64,000 nt of DNA from Saccopteryx bilineata (GCF_036850765.1 NC_089498.1:77292305-77356304), one strand, 5' to 3'; shown: positions 44,958-56,680, counted from the stretch's first letter. The notes: a model not told the origin generated them from the letters alone. Translations and numbers: made by a program.

Positions 44958-47900
44958 TTATGTCCCACCAATGTATGGAATCATGTAGTTCTTGGTTTTT
45001 TCTGATTTACTTATTTCACTCTGTATAATGTTATCAAGATCCCACCACTTTGTTGTAAATGATCCGATGTCATAATTTCTTGTGGCTGATTAGTACTCTA
45101 TATAGTGTATATGTGCCACATCTTCTTTATCCAGTCTTCTATTGAAGGGCTTTTTGGTTGTTTCCATGTCGTGGCCACTGTGAACAATGCTGCAATGAAC
45201 ACGGGGCTACATGTGTCTTACGTATCAATGTTTGTGAGTTTTTGGGGTATATACCCAGTAGACGGATTGCTGGGTCATAAGGTAGTTCTATTTTCAGTTT
45301 TTTGAGGAACCACCATACTTTCTTCCATAATGGTTGTACTACTTTACATTCCCACCAACAGTGGATGAGGGTTCCTTTTTCTCCACAGCCTCTCCAACAT
45401 TTGCTATTACCTGTCTTGTTGATAATAGCTAATCTAACAGGTGTGAGGTGGTATCTGATTTTAGTTTTGACTTGCATTTCTCTAATAATTAATGAAGATG
45501 AGCATCTTTTCATATATCTGTTGGCCATTTGTATTTCTTCCTGGGAGAAGTGTCTGTTCATGTCCTCTTCCCATTTTTTTTATTGGATTGTTTGTTTGTT
45601 GTTGAGTTTTATGAGTTCTTTGTATATTTTGGATATTAGGCCCTTATCTGAGCTGTTGTTTGAAAATATCATTTCCCATTTAGTTGGCTGTCTGTTTATT
45701 TTGTTGTCAGTTTCTCTTGCTGAGCAAAAACTTTTTAGTCTCATGTAGTCCCATTCATTTATCTTTGCCTTGACTTCTCTTGCCTTTGGAGTCAAATTCA
45801 TAAAATGCTCTTTAAAACCCAGGTCCATGAGTTCAGTACCTAGGTCTTGTTCTATGTACTTAATTGTTTCAAGTCTTATATTTAGGTCTTTGATCCGTTG
45901 TGAATTAATTTTCATACAAGGGGACAAGCTGTAGTCAAGTTTCATTCTTTTCCATGTGGCTTTCCAGTTTTCCCAGCACCATTTGCTGAAGAGGCTTTCT
46001 TTTCTCCATTGTGTGTTGTTGGCCCCTTTATCAAAAATTATTTGACCGTATATATGTGGTTTTATTTCTGGACTCTCTATTCTGTTCCATTGGTCTGAGT
46101 GTCTATTTTTCTGCCAATACCATGCTATTTTGATTGTCGTGGCCCTATAATAGAGTTTGAAGTCAGGTATTGTAATGCCCCCAGCTTCATTCTTATTCCT
46201 TAGGATTGCTTTGGCTATTCGGAGTTTTTTATAGCCAAATTTCCATATAAATCTGATGATTTTTTTTGTTCCATTTCTTTTAAAAATGTCATAGGAATTT
46301 TTATGGGAATTGCATTTAATTTATAAATTGCTTTGGGTAATATGGCCATTTTGATTATATTTATTCTTCCTATCCAAGAACAAGGAATATTTTTCCATCT
46401 CATTGTATCTTTTTCGATTTCCCTTAACAATGCTTTGTAATTTTTGTTATATAGGTCCTTTACATTCTTTGTTATGTTTATTCCTAGGTATTTTTTGTTG
46501 TTGTTGCAATTGTGAAAGGGATTATTTTTTTGAGTTTGTTTTCTAATATTTTATTGTTGGCATATAGAAAGGCTATGGACTTCTGTATGTTAATTTTGTA
46601 TCCTGCGACCTTACTCTATTAGTTTATTGTTTCTAGAAATCTTTTTGTAAGGTCTTTGGGGTTTTCGATGTATAGGATCATATCATCTGCAAAAAGTGAT
46701 ACCTTTACTTCTTCTTTTCGATATGGATGCCTTTTATTTCTTTCTCTTGTCTGATTGCTCTGGCCAGAACTTCTAGCACCACGTTAAATAAGAGTGGAGA
46801 GAGTGGACAACCCTGTCTTGTTCCTGATTTAAGGTGGAAAGTCTTCAGTTTTATGCCATTTAATATGATGTTGGCTGATGGTTTATCATATATGGCCTTT
46901 ATCATGTTGAGATATTTTCCTTCTATACCCATTTTGTTGAGTGTCTTAAATATAAAGCTGTGTTGTATTTTATTGAATGCCTTTTCTCTGTCTATTGATA
47001 AGATCATGTGGTTTTTGTTCTTTGTTTTGTTGAGATGGTGTATTACATTAATCGTTTTATGTATGTTGAACCATTCTTGAGATTTGGGATGAATCCCACT
47101 TGATCATGATGTATTATTTTTTTAATATGTTGTTGTATTCGATTTGCCAGTATTTTGCTTAGTATTTTAGCATCTGTATTCATTAGAGATATTGGTCTGT
47201 AGTTTGTTTTTTGTGCCATCCTTGCCAGGTTTCGGTATGAGGGTTATGTTGGCCTCATAAAATGTGTTTGGAAGTATTGCTTCTTCTTCAATTTTTTGGA
47301 AGACTTTGAGTAGAATAGGAACCAAGTCTTCTTTGAATGTTTGATAGAATTCACTAGTGTAACCATCTGGGCCTGGACTTTTATTTTTGGGGAGGTTTTT
47401 AATAGTTTTTTCTATTTCCTCCCTGCTAATTGGTCTGTTTAGGCTTTCTGCTTCTTCATGACTCAGTCTAGGAAGGTTGTATTGTTTTAGGAATTTATCC
47501 ATTTCTTCTAGATTGTTGAATTTGGTGGCATATAGTTTTTTGTAGTATTCTATAATAATTTTTTATATATCTGTGATGTCTGTGGTGATTTCTCCTCTTT
47601 CATTTTGGATTTTGTTTATATGAGTCCTTTCTTTTTTTTCCTTGGTGAATCTTGTCAAGGGTTTGTCAATTTGGTTGATCTTTTCAAAGAACCAGCTCCT
47701 TGTTTTATTAATTTTTTCTATAGTTTTTCTGTTCTCTATTTCATTTATTTCTGCTCTGATTTTTATTTTATTTTTTTCGGCTGGTTTTCGGTTGTCTTTG
47801 TTCTTCTTTTTCTAGTTCCTTAAGGGGTGAAGTTAAGTGGTTCACTTGGGCTCTCTCTTGTTTGTTCATATATGCCTGAAGTGATATGAACTTCCCTCTT

Positions 47901-48780
47901 ATTACTGCTTTTGCTGCATCCCAGAGATTCTGATATGTTGTATTGTCATTTTCATTTGTCTATATATATCTTTTGATCTCTGCACTTATTTCTTCTTTGA
48001 CCCATTCATTTTTTAAAAGTATGTTGTTCAGTTTCCACATTTTTGTGGGTTTTTCTCCCTCTTTTTTGAAGTTGAATTCTAGTTTCAAGACTTTATGATA
48101 AAAAAAATATGGTACAATTTCAATTTTTCTGAATTTGCTGATGTTGTTTTTGTGGCCCAACATATGGTCAATTCTTGAGAATGTTCCACGTACAATAGAG
48201 AAAAATGTATACTCTTGTGCTTTAGGATGAAGTGTCCTGTAGATGTCTATCATATCCAGGTGCTCTAGTGTTTTGTTTAAGGCCAATATATCTTTATTGA
48301 TTCTCTGTTTGGATGACTGATCTATAGCCGTCAGCGGTGTATTGAGGTCTCCAAGTATGATTGTATTTTTGTCAGTTTTTGTTTTTAGGTCAATAAGTAG
48401 CTGTCTTATATATTTTGGTGCTCCTTGGTTTGGAGCATATATATTAAGGATTGTTATGTCTTCTTGATTCAGCGTCCCTTAATCATTATGAAATGACCAT
48501 TTTTATCTCTGAGTACTTTTTCTGTCTTGTAGTCAGCATTATTAGATATGAGTATTACTACACCTGCTTTTTTTTGGATGTTATTTGCTTGGAGTATTGT
48601 TTTCCAGCCTTTCACTTTGAATTTGTTTTTATCCTTGTTGCTTAGATGTGTTTCTTGTAGGCAGCATACAGTTGGATTTTCTTTTTTAATCTATTCTGCT
48701 ACTTTGTGCCTTTTTATTGGTGAGTTTAATCCGTTTACATTTAGTGTAATTATTGACACTTGTGGGTTCCCTATTGCCAT
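44958..48780 (-). pseudogene. L1 ORF2 (endonuclease / reverse transcriptase), broken
   Basis: The start codon is at 48780-48778, followed by the endonuclease N-terminus with LNVNGL and QETH. A TAG at 48693-48691 replaces an expected Trp codon early on. At about 48090 the SDH endonuclease motif has become YH, losing the catalytic Asp. The RT domain keeps SPGPDG (about 47390), [12 protein letters not shown] (about 46820) and the FADD catalytic motif (46682-46693), but in different frames with several stops. The C-terminal Cys-rich knuckle ([18 protein letters not shown]) survives at about 45400. The stop for the final frame is at 44958-44960. The length of 3.8 kb is normal for ORF2. Confidence 0.9.
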
Positions 48781-48988
48781 TTTATAAATTGCTTTCTGTT
48801 AGTTTTGTGTCTTATTTGATTCTTCTCTTTTGTTTTTCTATCATTTGTTTTTGTTTGTTTGTATTCCATACTTCTTTCCTCTGTTGCTACCTTTTTTAAG
48901 TCATGTGCTTCTGTGGAGGTTTTTTTCAAGGGTGGTTACCATTAAATAATGAAAAGGGTACCTACCATATTCATTGTAGTACCCTATC

Positions 48989-50100
48989 TTATGAGAGTTT
49001 CTGCACTTTATCGTCCTTTGCTACTGTTAATCTCCGTCCTCTCCCCTTTTTTTTGCTTTTGTTGTCACAGTTTAAATTTGGTTTTATTGTGTTTTTGGTG
49101 GAGCTTTTACTTGTGGTTTTGTTTTGTTTTGTTTTGTTCTTTGAATCTAGTTGGAAAACCCCCTTTAGTATTTCCTGGAGTGGGGGTTTTCTGACAATAA
49201 ATTCCCTCATGTTTTCTGTATTTGTGAATGTTTTTATTTCTCCTTCATATTTGAAGGAAAGCTTTGATGGGTATAGCATTCTTGGCTGAAAGTTCCTCAT
49301 TTTCAGGGCTTTAAATATTGGGGTCCACTCTCTTCTAGCTTGTAGAGTTTCTGCTGAGAAATCTGATGATAATCTAATAGGCCTTCCTTTATATGTTGTA
49401 TTCTTCTTTTCCCTGGCTGGCTTGAGAATTTTTTCTTTGTCGTGGTTTGTGCCATTATCATTATGATGTGCCTTGGAGTAGGTTTGTTGTGGTTAAGAAA
49501 ACTCAGTGTTCTGTTTGCTTCTTGAATTTGAAGCTTTAGTTCTTTCCACAGGCTTGGGAAGTTCTTGTCTATTATTTGTTTGAATATATTCTCCATTCCA
49601 TTTTCTCTCTCTTCTCCCTCTGATATACCTATTATTCTTATGTTATTCTTTTTCATGGAGTCAGATAATTCCTGTAGGGCTTTCTCATTTGTTTTTAATT
49701 TTTGAGTCTCTCTCTTCTTCTCTGTTGTGCCTGAAGTTACTTGTCTTCTATGTCACTAATCCTACCTTCTATCTGGCCTGTTCTATTAGCTAAGCTTGTT
49801 ACCTCGTTTTTCAGTTCACGAATTGAGTTTTTCATCTCTGTTTGATTTGTTTTTATAGTTTCAGTTTCCTTGGTAATATATTCTTTGTGTTCGTTGAGTT
49901 GTTTTCTGAGCTCCCTAAATTGCCTTTCTGTGTTTTCTTGTATATCTGAGTATTTTTAGGATTTCTATTTTAAATTCTGTCATTTAGCTCCGAGGTTTCC
50001 AATATATTAAATTTTTCTCCATAGATTTTTCCACATCTATCTGTGCTACTTTTCTATCTTTTGTATCCATGATATTCGATTTCCTTCTTCTTAATGGCAT
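48989..50100 (-). pseudogene. L1 ORF1 (RNA-binding protein), broken
   Basis: The start codon is at 50100-50098 (MPLRRRKSNIMDTKDRK). Several stops interrupt the coiled-coil part. The RRM and C-terminal domain are still recognisable: IRIIGISEGEERENGMENIF, PGKRRIQHIKEGL (slightly altered), RMLYPSKLSFKYEGEIKTF and LQEILKGVF. The last part reads on into the inter-ORF region to a stop at 48989. ORF1p would bind L1 RNA as a trimer. Confidence 0.88.
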
Positions 50101-52277
50101 CTGAGAGTGGTCTTGTTGCTAGCACTAATGAGAATTAATAAAGAATAAAAAGGAAAAAACCAATAATAATTTATTATTTCCCCCCCCTTTTTTTTCTTTC
50201 TTCTCTTCCCCTCCTCTCCTTTCCTCTTTAAGAAAATATCGTGATGAACTGTGAATTGTATTATGCTAAATGGAACAAAAACTGCCTATAACGGAGGGCC
50301 TGAGTTGAGGGGAAGTGTTCAGGGGCAAAAAAGGAAGTAGGGACCCACAAAATACAATAAAGGAAAAAATTTGGGTCAAGTATAAAATGATTTGCTTGTA
50401 AGTGATGGTCGACTAAGAGATATAATGAGAGGGATAAGAGGGATAACAGGAAAAAGGGGGGAAAATAGCTTGTATTAAGTGGAGCAAAAACTAAATAGAA
50501 TGGAGATCCTGGGTTGGGAGGAATGCTAATGAGTTAAAAAGCAAAGTAAAAAGCATCCAAAATGTCACAAAAAAAAACCACTTGAGTCCCAAATTAAATA
50601 ATTTGTTCATGATTGAGGATTGAATGAGAGGAAAAGTAAAAGGAGAAAAGAAGAAACTAATAGAGAGGGAGAAATAAGAAAAGGGGGAAAAGGAAAAGAA
50701 GAAAAAAGAAAAAAAAACAAAAAGAGAGAGAGTTAAGGGTTTTGGAGTGTAACCCTCATGGAGAGTAAGGAAGAAGAAAAGAAATAAAATGTAACACTTA
50801 TGGCTAGTGTAGTTCAAGAAGAAGACAGAATAAGATGGACAGAGAATAAAAGGACCAAGGTGGAGGAAATAGAAATAATAATAATAAAGGCAAGAAGATG
50901 AAAGAAACAAAAAAATAGTGGAATAAGTTATAAAGTCTGTGGATTTTTCTTGATTTTTAGAGGTTAACTTATTCTTCCTTTTTCTTTCTTCTCCCTCTTC
51001 CTGGTTGGTGACTCTGTACCCCAGGCTCTGCACCTGTGGCATACTTAGGTAGAGGTTTGCAGTTGATGAGACTCTACGGCGATGTCATATATTAGGCTTC
51101 AGTCTCATTGGTAGACAAGGCTTGTTAGCGTTTGCAGGCTCCGACAATGAGAGAGTTCATTTTCCCGGAGCCTCTGTCCTAGTCTCTCCTTCCTGAATTA
51201 GCAGCCTGGTGATCCAGCTATGAGGCTGCCACTGCCTCTGCCTGGGGAGTAAGAGGCTCAAAGAGCTGGCAAATCCCCACTCTATCCCCACTCAATGCAG
51301 GGCTCTGGGTAAGGCTCTGGCAGTCAGGGCCGCCAGTGTAATCAGGCGGGGCTGGGAGCCAATTGCTCTCAAGGTGACTTTCTATGAGCCTCCAGGCCTG
51401 TTCAGCATGCCTAGCACTCTGTGGACCACTCTCCCCAGGTTTTCTGCACTTTGTAACCTGTTTTGGCTGGGAAGAAGATGCCCTAGTCGCCACCTGCTGT
51501 ACAGAAGGTCTTAACATCTCCCAAGTCCCTCTTTTTAGCGTATATCCCTGAGTATGAAAGCTCTACCAATCAGAAGTTGCCCCCACCCCTTTTGCAAGAG
51601 GCACTAAAAAATATCATGCCTCTTGTCTTAGATCACTGAACTGAGAGGGATCTTGTCAATTAGAGCCGCGTAGGTCAGTTGGGAGGTGAGCAGACTGTGG
51701 GTTAAGCTAATTTCAGCGATTGGATCCACTGATCTGCTCCAGAAAGGACTGCAAGCTGCCCGTGCGTCCCTCCCTCTATGCTTGATTGTAGCTTGAATTG
51801 CTGAATGAGGCGCCCTGCCTGCCTGGAGAAGCTTGGGCATAAGGAAGTTTGCTTTGGTGCACTCTCTGTGCGCTGCTGGCAGCTGCTGCTTGTGGCGCAG
51901 GCATTTGCTCGCGTGGGCTGATTCACCACAGGCACACTCTTTCTTCAGCTTGAACAAATGTCCGTGCCACAGCCTAGCCTCCTCCACACCCTTAGCCGCC
52001 CCCCCCCCCCCGCTGACTCTCAGTTCCAAGTGAAAGCAGCCTTTGCTCAGGTTAGTGAGGAAGGCAGAGTGTTCCTTTGTCCGACTTATTTCCTTCAGGG
52101 TTGATTATATATTTAGACAAATTTTTCACTGGATCCTACCTTCGCCTTCAGTGTGTGGAACTCCCAGATGCTCCAAGGATAGATTTTTCTGTCTCTGGTT
52201 GATGAACTTGTTGAAATTTTGGGGAGATTTGTTGGTTGCGCTCCTCACGGTGCCATTTCTCTGACGTCACTCTCGGC
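50101..52277 (-). promoter_or_regulatory. L1 5' UTR / internal promoter region
   Basis: GC- and CpG-richer than the rest of the window at 51.1-52.27 kb, then purine/pyrimidine-skewed at 50.2-50.9 kb. It includes a C-run at 51999-52011. By position it is the L1 promoter and 5' UTR. Long open frames here (for example 51042 to 50491) reflect base skew. Confidence 0.75.
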
Positions 52278-52548
52278 AACATTATTTCTTAAAGGCTTTT
52301 AAGGAAAGAGAAGAGGAAGGGGTTTTCAGATAAGTTCTATCTTCTTTGCTCTGTGTAGCAAGTGGCGCCAGTCCTTAAAGAGAACTATAGGAATTAGTTA
52401 AACTATGACTAGCTGACTCAGTTACCCCTGGAAGCTCTTCTCCTTGCATTCTTTTTGTTAGAGGAGGGATAGGGGGCCTGATTTTTTCTCTTTAAAATGG
52501 TGTTGCTAATGCTAACAGTTTTACAGTTTCTTGGCACCTTGTCACAAC

Positions 52549-52706
52549 TTTTTTTTTTTTAATGAGAGAGAGAGGGACAGGCAGGAAGGTAGACAGATGA
52601 GAAGCATCAACATGTTGTTGCAGCACTTTAGTTGTTCCTTGATTGCTTTCTCATATGTGCCTTGATTGGGGGCCTCCAGCTGAACCAGTGACCCCTTGCT
52701 CTAGCC
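52549..52706 (-). mobile_element. Truncated bat SINE (CCTGA type), tail half only
   Basis: A T-run, gagagagagggacaggcagg, gatgagaagcatcaac, ttgttccttgattgctttctcatatgtgcc and ccccttgctctagcc follow the family and then stop abruptly. The head half is missing and a SPIN-like end takes over at 52707. Confidence 0.85.
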
Positions 52707-52763
52707 TGTGTTTTGGTCGTTCAACCCCCGCTGGGGTTGCGACCCACAGGTTGAGAACCGCTG
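52707..52763 (-). mobile_element. SPIN-like hAT terminal remnant, 57 bp
   Basis: Read on the minus strand, it starts with the SPIN terminal sequence cagcggttctcaacctgtgg, followed by gtcgcaacccc and the gtcgaac-like portion. SPIN elements are hAT transposons known for horizontal spread among tetrapods, bats included. Only one end is present. It is followed by ctctaggt and preceded by ctctagcc, a partial match to hAT target duplications. Confidence 0.7.
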
Positions 52764-53144
52764 CTCTAGGTTCTTCTACCTCCCTCCTGGAATCAACCAC
52801 TTCTTAGTCCTGGAATCAACCTCTTTATGTAACCCCAGTTTCTTTTAATGGCAAATGTTATTTAGAAACCCCGATCTGGGTTCTAGGAAAAGCTCATGGT
52901 TCTTAAGTGTCATTGCTTCTAATCCCTCTTAGCAAATAGATTGGCAATATGTGTATGTATAATAGCCCACATATATATACCCATCTATATTAATTTTTTT
53001 ATGTTTATATCTTTAATTTCCATGAGTTCAAACTACTACCTTTGATTCTAACAGTTCTTTCTAGCCTTCACCCTTTCCTTATTTATAGCTTCTTCCTAAG
53101 ACATTGAAAGTTCTGGCTCTCATTATCTAAAATCTATTTATTTT

Positions 53145-53320
53145 CCCTGGCTTGATAGCTCAGTTGGTCATTCCTCATATGCCAAGGTTGTGGGTTCAGT
53201 CCCCCATCAGGGCACATATAAGAATCAACCAATGAAAGCATAAATAAGTGAAACAACAAACCAATGTTTCTTTATCACTCCCCCATCCTCTTTCTCAAAT
53301 CAATTTTAAAAGTAATACAA
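53145..53320 (+). mobile_element. Short bat SINE, CCCTGGC head
   Basis: The head ccctggcttgatagctcagttgg is followed by the B-box-like gggttcagtccc, gggcacatataagaatcaaccaatgaaagcataaataag and a short CT-rich end. It interrupts the ancient L1 3' UTR. Confidence 0.82.
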
Positions 53321-53690
53321 TAAAATATATTTACTTATTTATTCTATCCTAAATTATTTTAGAATGCTTACCCGGACCCTTGTGAGAAACATTTTTTTAG
53401 TAGAGTACAGTGTTTATACTTCTTTTTGCCTTTAGCTCTATAGACTTTAGTAAGATATAGCGTTATCCAATGTAACTTCAGGCTAGTTCTTTTATTCCAT
53501 CCACTTCAGTGTGGTTATGTTATTCATTTGTAATACAGTTAAGTTTATTTGTTAGAGTTTATATTTCATTTTGGTTTCTTTTTATATTTGGGTTGGGTTG
53601 TTTTTTTTAATAACTAATTTTACTATAGTGTCAAGTTCTTTGTGTTTTGACAAATACATAAGATCATGTAACCACCACCATAGTTGTGAT

Positions 53691-54741
53691 CATTGGTGGA
53701 ATTCAAACAATACAATAATTGGTTCTATGCCCTAATAACTGTTTTAAATATAAAATATATATATATACTAAAAGGTAGTTTATTATTTCATGCATTTAAT
53801 ACTTATAAGCACAATAAAAGAGGTACACAAAACTAGGTTGTTATAAGAAAGAGTTTTAAAATATTAATGAAAAAATATTAAATAATACCTGACCAAAAAA
53901 AAAAAACAAACAAGCAGTAAAACTGTGAAGATACTTCCAATGACAGCTTGTCACCCCCTGGTTGTTTGGCACTTTTTCTCTTTACGTTATATGTTTGTTT
54001 ACTAAAGTAACAAACATGAGGGAATTAAAATGTAGTATTTCGGGTCCTGGCTGGTTGGCTCAGTGATAGAGCATCGGCCTGGCATGCAGGAGTCCCAGGT
54101 TTGATTCCTGGCCAGAGCACACAGGAGAAGCACCCGTCTACTTCTCCACCCCACCCCCTCTCCTTCCTCTCTGTCTCTCTCTCCCCCTCCTGCAGCCAAG
54201 GCTCCATTGGAGCAAAGTTAGCTCAGGCGCTGAGGATGGCTCTATGGCCTCTGCCTCAGGTGCTAGAATAGCTCTGGTTGCAACAGAGCAACGCCCCAGA
54301 TGGGCAGAGCATTGCCCCCTGGTGGGCATGCCGGGTGGATCCCGGTCAGGTGCATGTGGGAGTCTGACTGCCTCCCCGTTTCCAACCTCAGAAAAATAAA
54401 AAATAAAAAATTTTTAAAAAATGTAGTATTTCATCAAAGGTATAAGTCTTATGAAATAAATAAATGAAATATTACAAGCATAGTTCCATCAAATTTTTTT
54501 CACCTATGGACATGGACAAATGTACATTACTGCAGGTGCTTAGAATTCTGTTTTGCAGAAGAGCATTAAAAAAGACTAAGGAATGTAAATTTGTGATTTC
54601 CACACTGGGCAGCTGCCCAGGCACCCACCTTAGAGAGAACCCTGATTACAGGTGCCATTTTAACAACTGGTTCATCATACTCAACAAAATATTAGGTATC
54701 AGTTCTGCCGAATCAGTGAGAACCTGCTGAATTCCACCACT
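53691..54741. mobile_element. Nonautonomous hAT transposon, about 1.05 kb, with a SINE inside
   Basis: The left end cattggtggaattcaaacaa matches, in reverse complement, the right end ctgaattccaccactg. gttgtgat precedes it (53683-53690) and follows it (54742-54749, overlapping the last G by one base). The flanks rejoin into the old L1 3' UTR phrase ...tgtgattcagaatagttcc. The SINE at 54042-54417 accounts for about 0.39 kb of it. Confidence 0.8.
54042..54417 (+). mobile_element. Bat SINE, GCCCTGG-head type, plus strand
   Basis: The head ggtcctggctggttggctcag, B box ggtttgattcc, CT tract, caaggctccattggagcaaag, cagagcattgccccctggtggg and an A-rich end define it. The duplication aaaatgtagtatttc is identical at 54027-54041 and 54418-54432. 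Confidence 0.94.
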
Positions 54742-54831
54742 GTTGTGATTCAGAATAGTTCCATTTTTCAATTTCAGTTTCCAAAGTGGTATTAATGTAT
54801 ACTCCCACCAGCAGCATATAGAATGGCTTTT

Positions 54832-55018
54832 TTTTTTTTTTTTTTTTTTTTTTTAGAGAGAGAGGAGTGAGAGAGAGAGACAGAGAGAGAGAGAAGGGGG
54901 AGGAGCAGGAAGCATCAACTCCCATATGTGCCTTGACCAGGCAAGCCCAAGGTTTCGAACCGGCGACCTCAGTGTTCCAGGTCGACGCTTTATCCCACTG
55001 CGCCACCACAGGTCAGGC
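54832..55018 (-). mobile_element. Short bat SINE, CCTGA head, minus strand
   Basis: A long T-run, GA-rich tract, gcatcaactcccatatgtgccttgacc, the reverse B box tttcgaacc and the head reading ccaccacaggtcaggc. The duplication tagaatggctttt is identical at 54819-54831 and 55019-55031. Confidence 0.92.
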
Positions 55019-56283
55019 TAGAATGGCTTTTATTGTTCCACATGTTCATCAACATTTGCTATGGTTCACCTTTTAAATTTTAGCCATTCTGGAAAGTATG
55101 TACTAGTATCTCATTATGGTTTAATTGTAATTTATCTATTGTAATGAGGTGAGGAACCTTCTCATCTACTAATTAGCATTTGTGTATCTTCTTTAGTGAA
55201 GTTTCTGTTGAAGTCTTTTGTCCATATTATATAGTGTTATTGGTTTATAATTCTTTTTACTGTCTACATGCAAGTTTTTTTTTTAGATAAATGTATTGTA
55301 AATATATTCTCCCACCCTATGGCTTGCGTTTTCACTCTCTTGATATATCTTTGGATAATTAAAGGCTCTTAATATTAATATAGTTAAATTTATAATATAT
55401 TTTCTCCTTATGGGTATTGCTTTTCATGTTCTTTTAAAGAAAATTTTGCATATCCAAGCTCATGAAGACATTTTCTAATTTTTTTTTCTAAAAGTTTTAT
55501 TTTTTATCCTTTTCATCTAGAGCCATAGTCCATATAGAATTAGAATTTATTTTTATGTATGGTGTGGAGAGAGGGCATATTTCTTTTTTTGTCTATATGA
55601 ATAATCAGTTAACCCATCATCATTTATTAAAAGGAACATTCTTTCCCTAACTACATTAAATGGACACTTTTGTCACAATTCAGATTACCTTATATCTCTG
55701 TCTTTTTCTAGACTAGTCTTCTCTTTGCCCTTATACCAGTTTACACTCTCTGAATTTCTTAGTTGACAGTTCATCCTTTTATCTGGTACAGTCATCCAGC
55801 TTTGTTCTTTACGATTAGCCTATCTCTTCTTGACCCTTTGCATTTCTTTATAAGTTCTAGAATTAGCTTGTTGTCACTCCTCCCCTAAAACTGTTTTTTT
55901 AATCCTCACTAAATTTTTTTATTCAGGTTATATTGAATCTGCAAATTTATTTAGAGAGAATTGACACCTTTACAATATTGTCTTCAATCTATAGAGTTTT
56001 CCTTTATTAATTTAAGTGGTCTTTAATTTTTCTCAAAATATTTTGTTTTCAGTGTAATGGTTTTGTGTATATATATATTTTGTGTATATATATTTTTAAA
56101 TGGCATTCATTTAGTTTTCAGTTTATTGGCATATTGATTTTTTTCATAATTAACCTCATTTTCACTAATTAATTGTAAAAATATGTCTGTTGATTCTTTG
56201 GGTTTTCTATATATAAAATAGTATCATCTGTGAACAATGACAGTTTCTTCTCTTTTTTCCCAATCCTTTACTTTTTTTTACTT

Positions 56284-56680
56284 TTTTTTTTTTTTTCATT
56301 TTTCTGAAGCTGGAATCGGGGAGAGACAGTCAGACAGACTCCCGCATGGGCCCGACCGGGATCCACCCGGCACGCCCACCATGGGGCGACGCTCTGCCCA
56401 CCAGGGGGCGATAATCTGCCCATCCTGGGCGTCTGCATGTTGTGACCAGAGCCACTCTAGCGCCTGAGGCAGAGGCCACAGAGCCATCCCCAGCGCCCGG
56501 GCCATCTTTGCTCCAATGGAGCCTTGGCTGTGGGAGGGGAAGAGAGAGACAGAGAGGAAGGAGAGGGGGAGGGGTGGAGAAGCAAATGGGTGCTTTTCCT
56601 GTGTGCCCTGGCCGGGAATCGAACCCGGGTCCTCCGCACGCTAGGCCGACGCTCTACCGCTGAGCCAACCGGCCAGGGCT
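56284..56680 (-). mobile_element. Young-looking bat SINE, GCCCTGG-head type, minus strand
   Basis: A full-length copy close in sequence to the one at 41837: tttttctgaagctggaatcgg, gagacagtcagacagactcccg, gcccgaccgggatccacccgg, gcgcccgggccatctttgctcc, ggaatcgaacccggg and the head gccaaccggccagggct. The CpG content is high. The T-rich flanks hide the duplication. Confidence 0.92.

Larger units (their letters stand above)
44661..52277 (-). mobile_element. Nearly full-length L1 retrotransposon, about 7.6 kb, minus strand
   Basis: The 3' end with its T-run is at the left (44671 on) and the 5' end lies at 52277, just before a second aacattatttctt. In order on the minus strand: a GC-rich 5' UTR (about 50101-52277), ORF1 (50100 to 48989), a short inter-ORF gap, ORF2 (48780 to 44958) and a 3' UTR with a G-rich tract. 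Both reading frames are broken, so it is inactive. Its length and intact 5' boundary show that it was inserted as a full-length copy. Confidence 0.9.
43873..52546 (-). mobile_element. ERV1-type solo LTR, minus strand, split by a SINE and an L1
   Basis: On the minus strand the LTR runs from TG at 52546 to CA at 43873. It has a TATA-like tttataaa at 44006-44013 and a poly(A) signal (read on the minus strand) at 43932-43937, giving an R/U5 layout. The two LTR parts, 43873-44330 and about 52291-52546, total about 0.7 kb, so no viral genes are present. The SINE at 44331-44660 and the L1 at 44661-52277 are both inside it. Flanking duplications of the LTR are not clear. Confidence 0.72.

Noticed and set aside
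45302..45748. Plus-strand open frame of 148 codons
   Set aside because: It is antisense to the ORF2 C-terminal region, where the minus strand clearly encodes the Cys-rich knuckle.
48903..49289. Plus-strand open frame of 128 codons
   Set aside because: It is the antisense of the L1 ORF1 C-terminal region and has no independent support.
51628..52029. Minus-strand open frame of 133 codons
   Set aside because: It lies in the CpG-rich L1 5' UTR, where stops are rare by composition, and shows no protein family feature.
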